From JAGGYK01 sp034716155 (GTDB taxonomy: Bacteria; Desulfobacterota; Desulfomonilia; UBA1062), in contig JAYEFR010000079.1 of assembly GCA_034716155.1 (NCBI GenBank), forward strand, positions 1 through 64,000: DNA of 64,000 nt. The letters are read 5' to 3'. The notes under the pieces were generated by a model. That model was not told the DNA's origin. It ran no database searches and saw only the letters and a list, made by a program, of their open reading frames with translations. Positions within the stretch are counted from its first letter, which is position 1; the number at the start of each line of letters is the position of its first letter. The translations under genes were made by a program, and so were the position numbers. Positions 60,758-64,000 of the stretch are shown here, piece after piece.

Positions 60758-61930
60758 TTAATCCTTAATCCGGCCTCTTATCACCTTATCAAGGTCTGCC
60801 CTCACCTGAGCAACAGATATGTCTTCCTCGACTGAAATCCTATACATATCCCTGTATTCAGGCTTATACCTCTTCACCCCATCAGGAGCGATCACCTCTT
60901 TTACCTTCACGTCACCATATCTGGTATGGATTGTGTACTCTTTTCTTGGAAGAACTCTTCTCTCAACCAGATAATATCTGGCCCCAATAGAGGTTGAATG
61001 TGTCAAGAGGATAGTCAATATATCCTGGAGATCTTTTGATGATGAGATGGCCTTTATCCCAACCCCTGGCCTTCCCCTCTTCATAATCCTTGAAGTAAGA
61101 CTCACATCTAAGGCCCCTACCTCAAAGAGTCTTTGTGTCACAGCCTCCCATTCTTCAGGTGACATATCATCAACATCTGCCTCCGTCACATATACCTGAT
61201 CTTTGCCCTCATCCGGCACCTCGCACAGGATCGATCTAAACAGATTAGGCCATCCCTGATATTGTCTGTCACCGCATCCATACCCCACGCCTGTAATGAC
61301 CATATCTGAAGGCGGGTCTTTTACCTCTGAAATGGCCTTCAGCACAGCAGCCCCTGTTGGGGTTACAAGCTCTGCTTCTATGCCGGTAACCCTAATCTTT
61401 ATCCCAGCCAATAACTTGACAGTTGCTGGTGCAGGCACAGGAATAATCCCATGCATGGAGTCTGTAGTCCCATACCCTACAGGAACAGGCCTGGTGTAGG
61501 CTTCATCCACATCAAGCCACTCAAGAGCGGCGGATATCCCTACGATATCAAGGATCGAGTCCACTGCACCTACCTCATGAAAATGCACATCATCTGGGTC
61601 TATCCCATGAACATCGGACTCTGCCAAAGCTATAAGATCAAATATTCTCAAGGCCTTTTGCTTTATACCTTGAGGGATTGTAGATTGAGAAATAATCTCT
61701 TTTATCTGAGAATATCTCCTGACTTCATCTGTCCTTTCCACATCAAATTTCAGATCCAGAGATTCTATTCCATTTACCTTCTTAAGAGATGTCTTTATAT
61801 TGTACCCTCCAAGGTCAAGGCCATCAAGAATACCTTGCAGATACTCGATAGGACATCCAAGGTGGATAAGACTTCCTAATATCATGTCGCCACTTGCCCC
61901 GCCAATAGGGTCAAATATCAAAACCTTCAT
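60758..61930 (-). CDS. larC: LarC, nickel insertion protein for the pincer cofactor
   Basis: A 390-residue uninterrupted LarC (often split by a programmed frameshift in lactobacilli). FDPIGGASGDMILGSLI at the start, HFHEVGAVDSILDIVG with the histidine cluster, PTPTGAAVLKAI-type stretch (LVTPTGAAVLKAI), and TEADVDDMSPEEWEAV in the nickel-binding C-terminal domain. Inserts Ni into the matured cofactor. First of the larC-larB-larE run. Confidence 0.94.
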   Translation of the reverse strand: MKVLIFDPIGGASGDMILGSLIHLGCPIEYLQGILDGLDLGGYNIKTSLKKVNGIESLDLKFDVERTDEVRRYSQIKEIISQSTIPQGIKQKALRIFDLIALAESDVHGIDPDDVHFHEVGAVDSILDIVGISAALEWLDVDEAYTRPVPVGYGTTDSMHGIIPVPAPATVKLLAGIKIRVTGIEAELVTPTGAAVLKAISEVKDPPSDMVITGVGYGCGDRQYQGWPNLFRSILCEVPDEGKDQVYVTEADVDDMSPEEWEAVTQRLFEVGALDVSLTSRIMKRGRPGVGIKAISSSKDLQDILTILLTHSTSIGARYYLVERRVLPRKEYTIHTRYGDVKVKEVIAPDGVKRYKPEYRDMYRISVEEDISVAQVRADLDKVIRGRIKD

Positions 61931-62356
61931 CCCTACCTCCCTGAATTATGCAATCTTACATAGATCTATTTAAATATCAAAACCAATCTGACAATAGTCA
62001 TGTCTATTACAGGAAAAGGGGTTGCATATAAACCCGCATGTCCTTTTGAACGCAACCAAGGATGAAAACATGCCCGTGATGAAAAAATAGCCATCCCTGA
62101 AAACCGGCCCCCAGTCCCTGACAACTATTTTCATATAATCCTGCATGGCCGCGGGGCAAAAAGGTGTACCTTCTTTTAAATTTGACTTATCGCTTGCTAA
62201 AAATAACTATTGCCTTAAGCCAAAAACCCTGTTATAAATTGCAGATACTGGAATGAAATGGATTTATTATAATAATCTTTTTATAGCTTGGTATTTGGCT
62301 AAATCTTAAAGAAGTATCTTTAGAAAAAGGCTCGCTGTGCTGAATAGGATGGTCTA
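61931..62356. other. Divergent intergenic region with repeat copy F, no gene seen
   Basis: Between larC and livH, containing copy F of the dispersed repeat (62025-62138). The rest is AT-rich; TTGACT at about 62183 might be a -35 for livH, but no good -10 follows. Confidence 0.5.
62025..62138 (-). repeat. Dispersed modular repeat, copy F (short subtype)
   Basis: Read on the minus strand: head TATATGAAAATAGTTGTCAG, interior GGTTTTCAGGGATGGCTATT and CACGGGCATG, tail TTTTCATCCTTGGTTGCG with AAAAGGACATGCGGGTTTATATG. Interior matches copy E. Confidence 0.7.
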
Positions 62357-63232
62357 ATGTGGAGTTACATTCAACTCATCCTTATCTATACCTTTATCCT
62401 GGGATCCATTTATCTACTGGTCTCTTTGGGTTTCTCCATCATCTGCGGGGTGTTGAGAATCTTTCATCTGGGCTATGCCTATATCTTCCCCCTAACGATT
62501 TACGGGACATGGATGTTCATGCAGGAGTTAGGATGGGGTTTGATCCCTGCTATTTTAGGCATGGTAGTAATCCAGTTTATCATCTCCTATCTCATCTATA
62601 AGGGGATGATCAAGAGGTACTTAGAAAAAGAGGAGATCCTGCTTACAGCCCTGCTACTGGTATCTCTCATCGTGGAGCAGGCCGCCAACTACCGGTATCC
62701 GATCCAGGCAGGTGTATACCTTAAAACCTCCCTGATTGAAGGAACCACACAGATAGGTGTAGTTGTTATCCCCACCCAACTTGTGATTGGGGCATTTATT
62801 GCCCTTATCCTCACTGCTCTCTTTGTCCTTTTCTTCATTAAAACAAAGACCGGACTGGCGGTAAGGGCTCTCTCTCAGGACATCTACAGCTCCAAGATCA
62901 TTGGAATAAATGTTGAGACCCTCTATATCTTTACTATGATGATTGTCCTGGTACCGGTTATCATCTCTATGCTCGTTGTGGCCCCTGTCTGGGCAGTGGA
63001 GCCAGGCATGGGCTGGCTTTATATGACCATCGCCATTCTGGTCTCGGTTCTCGGCGGGTTAGGCAACATTAAGGGCACCATCATTGCCAGCTTTCTCATT
63101 GGATTAACACATGCCATCATGTGCTTTGTTGTAGGAGAACCGCGTTTCATGAATCTATCGGCCCTGGTTTTGGTTATGATCATCCTGATAATAAGGCCGC
63201 AGGGGATAGCAAGGAGTGAGGCATTATGGTAG
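62357..63232 (+). CDS. livH: Branched-chain amino acid ABC transporter permease (LivH type)
   Basis: A 291-residue permease with about eight membrane helices. The LivH pattern is clear: GSIYLLVSLGFSIICGVLRIFHLG at the start, AVRALSQDIYSSKIIGINVE (the EAA-like loop) and VLGGLGNIKGTIIASFLIGL. Imports branched-chain or other amino acids, or amides in related systems. livM follows with a 7-bp overlap. ATPase and binding-protein genes are presumably beyond the window. Confidence 0.93.
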   Translation: MWSYIQLILIYTFILGSIYLLVSLGFSIICGVLRIFHLGYAYIFPLTIYGTWMFMQELGWGLIPAILGMVVIQFIISYLIYKGMIKRYLEKEEILLTALLLVSLIVEQAANYRYPIQAGVYLKTSLIEGTTQIGVVVIPTQLVIGAFIALILTALFVLFFIKTKTGLAVRALSQDIYSSKIIGINVETLYIFTMMIVLVPVIISMLVVAPVWAVEPGMGWLYMTIAILVSVLGGLGNIKGTIIASFLIGLTHAIMCFVVGEPRFMNLSALVLVMIILIIRPQGIARSEALW

Positions 63233-64000
63233 ACATTGAATTCAAAAGAGATCGCATCGTTATCAGATACAAGGAGAAGAAATGGGACTGGATGCTTGAG
63301 CCCAGATACTGGCGGAATTCTATTATCTGGACAAGCATGTTGCTCATCTTTCCTGTGTTTGCTTTCTTTGTAAGCCCCGGACTTATCAACACCATGATCA
63401 CTGCAAATATTTACGCGGCCATTGCCATCCCTTTAGCCCTAATGACCATAGGGACCGGGCGAATGAACTTCGGCCCGAATTTTTTCATCGGCATTGGAGG
63501 TTATACAGCAGCGCTACTCAGCATTGCCTACGGGTGGGGGCCGCTTGCGACCTTGCCTTTTGCGATCATTCTCACGATACTGGCTGCCCTTATCTTCAGC
63601 CCACTTGTTGTTGTAGCCCGTGGGCTTTACTACGTGCTTCTCACCCTGCTTTTACCTCTGGTTTTTCTTGAAGTGACCTTTATCTACTCGAATATTTTTA
63701 AGGGGGACGTAGGCCTTTTCGGCATTAAGCTGCTGGTCGACATGGGAAATGCCAAACTCAATTTTCTGACAGTGGCCTATATCTCAACAGGAATAATGCT
63801 TTTATACCTTTTGGTGGTAAACAAAATCTTAAAATCGCGTTACGGTCTGATTATGGCTACCATCAATGATGATGAGGAAGTAGCCCATGGGATCGGAATC
63901 AATATAAACAAGGTCAAGATCCTTGCCTTTGTCTTTCCCGCTGGCATGATTGGAGTTATGGGGTGGTTTCTTGCCCACTACTTTGGGACCTTTGCCGGAA
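63226..64000 (+). CDS. livM: Branched-chain amino acid ABC transporter permease (LivM type), partial
   Basis: An open frame from ATG 63226 to the window edge (258 codons so far). After a charged N-terminal stretch with MLEPRYWRN, the LivM pattern follows: AAIAIPLALMTIGTGRMNFGPN, FIGIGGYTAALLS and SRYGLIMATINDDEEVAHGIGINI, which is the conserved cytoplasmic loop. Partner of LivH; the C terminus is not in the window. Confidence 0.92.
   Translation, partial: MVDIEFKRDRIVIRYKEKKWDWMLEPRYWRNSIIWTSMLLIFPVFAFFVSPGLINTMITANIYAAIAIPLALMTIGTGRMNFGPNFFIGIGGYTAALLSIAYGWGPLATLPFAIILTILAALIFSPLVVVARGLYYVLLTLLLPLVFLEVTFIYSNIFKGDVGLFGIKLLVDMGNAKLNFLTVAYISTGIMLLYLLVVNKILKSRYGLIMATINDDEEVAHGIGININKVKILAFVFPAGMIGVMGWFLAHYFGTFAG

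Overview
The window reads as a chromosomal stretch of an anaerobic, moderately AT-rich Gram-negative bacterium. It most resembles the Desulfobacterota (former Deltaproteobacteria). This rests on gene order (tig-clpP-clpX-lon-hup; queA-tgt-yajC-secD-secF), ExbB/ExbD/TonB (an outer membrane), a DUF2889 gene, acyl-CoA ligases beside an etfA relic, nickel-pincer (Lar) genes, and short palindromic repeats with ends of the type ACTCGTAAAAAG. The assignment is inference; no rRNA is present.

Layout. 0-8.8 kb: the tail of an ISL3-type transposase truncates an acyl-CoA ligase pseudogene. Upstream lies a minus-strand operon (GlpA-like and GlpB-like FAD oxidoreductases, a DUF1667 protein, two GlcG/HbpS proteins, an intact acyl-CoA ligase). 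It faces a divergent TetR gene and has a strong sigma70 promoter with a perfect palindromic operator just after the -10 box. Then come transposase and etfA relics. 8.9-20 kb, minus strand: a Cys/Met-metabolism PLP enzyme, a 1094-residue cyclase/ATPase/TPR regulator, a ClC protein with an internal deletion, DUF2889, an alpha/beta hydrolase, an HD protein, and two pilin-like genes, one of them a fusion with a von Willebrand A domain. 20-31 kb: a repeat cluster, a TPR protein, a phosphoesterase, a DnaJ-like protein, a response-regulator diguanylate cyclase, xseA-xseB, an aminotransferase, engB and a CrtI-like oxidoreductase, separated by repeat-filled gaps.

31-40 kb, plus strand: a pyrimidine nucleotide operon (dCMP deaminase, dCTP deaminase, thyX, ndk), a methyltransferase, then tig-clpP-clpX-lon and HU, followed by tRNA-Val and tRNA-Asp with a terminator. 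40.7-46.9 kb: a PP-loop tRNA thiolase-like gene, DUF2065, queA, tgt, yajC, secD, secF. 47-49.2 kb, minus strand: exbB-exbD-tonB behind a cobalamin riboswitch with an intrinsic terminator. 49-53 kb: a secreted TPR protein, a DMT transporter, PilZ, GAF and GAPDH genes. 53-62 kb, minus strand: larC-larB-larE, then a HAD phosphatase, an alkyl-DHAP-synthase-like flavoprotein, a DUF362 protein and an FGGY kinase. 62.4 kb to the end: livH and a partial livM.

The most unusual features are the B12 riboswitch on a stand-alone TonB energising complex, nickel-pincer cofactor genes with no LarA in view beside an ether-lipid-like or glycerol-type gene set, the TetR-controlled redox/ligase operon, the ClC deletion centred on a perfect palindrome, and a dispersed modular repeat family with at least seven copies in the window. 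I saw no CRISPR array, phage or obvious defence island.
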